Below are positions 4,737 through 5,079 of a stretch of DNA of 5,079 nucleotides, in pieces. Source of the stretch: Bacillota bacterium (GTDB lineage: Bacteria > Bacillota > Clostridia > Acetivibrionales > DSM-1351); assembly GCA_023436485.1 (NCBI GenBank), contig JAEZIU010000287.1, forward strand, positions 1 through 5,079, read 5' to 3'. Below the pieces are notes generated by a model that saw nothing but the letters and a program-made list of their open reading frames with translations, did no database searches and was not told where the DNA came from. The translations under genes were made by a program, and so were the position numbers. Position 1 is the stretch's first letter; the number at the start of each line of letters is the position of its first letter.

Positions 4737-5079
4737 ATGCTTGCTATTGAAAGAAGAAAGAAGATAACTCAAATTATTAATGAAAATAAAAGCATATTGG
4801 TTACAGAGCTAAGCAAGCTTTTTGAAGTAACAGAAGAAACTATTCGTAGGGACCTCGAAAAGCTTGAGAAACAAGGGATACTTGTAAGGACTTATGGGGG
4901 AGCAACCTTGGTAGAAGAAATAGCAGGTGAAGTTCCTGCCGAGCAGCGACAAGTCATTAACTCAGAGGGCAAGGACATAATAGCGTTTGAGGCCTCAAAG
5001 CTGATAAAGGACGGGGAAACAATATTTTTGGATGCAAGTACAACGGCATACTTCATGGCCAAGTATATCAAAAGCCTTA
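4737..5079 (+). CDS. DeoR-family transcriptional repressor (3' end outside window)
   Basis: The first 114 codons of a DeoR/GlpR-type sugar regulator are present; the family is usually about 250 residues, so more than half lies beyond the window. An N-terminal winged helix-turn-helix covers about residues 4-57. It includes VTELSKLFEVTEETIRRDLEKL (22-43), which contains the recognition helix and matches the DeoR signature, and then GILVRTYGGA (47-56). The DeoRC effector-binding domain starts near residue 75, with the phosphosugar-binding pattern DGETIFLDASTTAYF (92-106). The start ATG has GGAGGG (4727-4732) 4 nt upstream. Such repressors usually release DNA on binding a phosphorylated sugar, which suits a neighbour that is a sugar-phosphate aldolase. 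No terminator was seen after the aldolase, so read-through from it is possible alongside a local promoter. The reading frame is open to the end, with no sign of damage. Confidence 0.93.
   Translation, partial: MLAIERRKKITQIINENKSILVTELSKLFEVTEETIRRDLEKLEKQGILVRTYGGATLVEEIAGEVPAEQRQVINSEGKDIIAFEASKLIKDGETIFLDASTTAYFMAKYIKSL

Noticed and set aside
1..5079. CRISPR array, tRNA or rRNA gene, insertion sequence or prophage element
   Set aside because: No regularly spaced long repeats with unique spacers, no cloverleaf or rRNA segments, and no transposase or integrase coding sequence or terminal inverted repeats were found.

Overview
The window looks like chromosomal DNA of a low-GC Gram-positive bacterium (Bacillota, most likely a Clostridia-type anaerobe). 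The spacers are very AT-rich, strong AGGAGG-type ribosome binding sites precede most genes, the promoter and terminator are of the sigma-A and Rho-independent types, and the first gene encodes a Gram-positive-style lipoprotein. The genus cannot be fixed from the sequence. All five supported genes lie on the + strand.

Region 1 (1-3413) is a carbohydrate ABC uptake operon without its ATPase. A consensus sigma-A promoter (34-62) is followed at once by a cre/LacI-type operator candidate (75-88) and two further dyads in a leader of about 150 nt. Then come a family 1 solute-binding lipoprotein (220-1530), an intrinsic terminator (1547-1578), and two MalF/UgpA-type and MalG/UgpE-type permeases (1685-2581 and 2568-3413) that overlap by 14 bp. 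No nucleotide-binding subunit is present, so a shared MsiK/MalK-like ATPase encoded elsewhere is the likely partner.

Region 2 (3414-3912) is an AT-rich spacer of about 500 bp with no convincing gene. It holds an isolated GC-rich imperfect hairpin, an A/C-rich low-complexity stretch, and short direct repeats.

Region 3 (3913-5079) holds a class II (zinc) aldolase of the FucA/AraD/RhaD superfamily with the aldolase-type Glu/His/His/His set, and then the first 114 codons of a DeoR-family repressor that runs off the window. The end of the aldolase gene and the following gap carry ATRTAA motifs phased at 20-21 bp, plus a perfect 13-nt dyad just before the repressor's ribosome binding site.

Together the genes suggest import of a sugar, oligosaccharide or glycoside, and retro-aldol cleavage of a ketose 1-phosphate to DHAP plus an aldehyde, under DeoR-type and possibly CcpA/LacI-type control. 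That the transport and aldolase blocks serve one pathway is inference. The gene content is a familiar kind of sugar locus; the less ordinary observations are in the regulatory DNA, chiefly the phased repeat array before the deoR-type gene.
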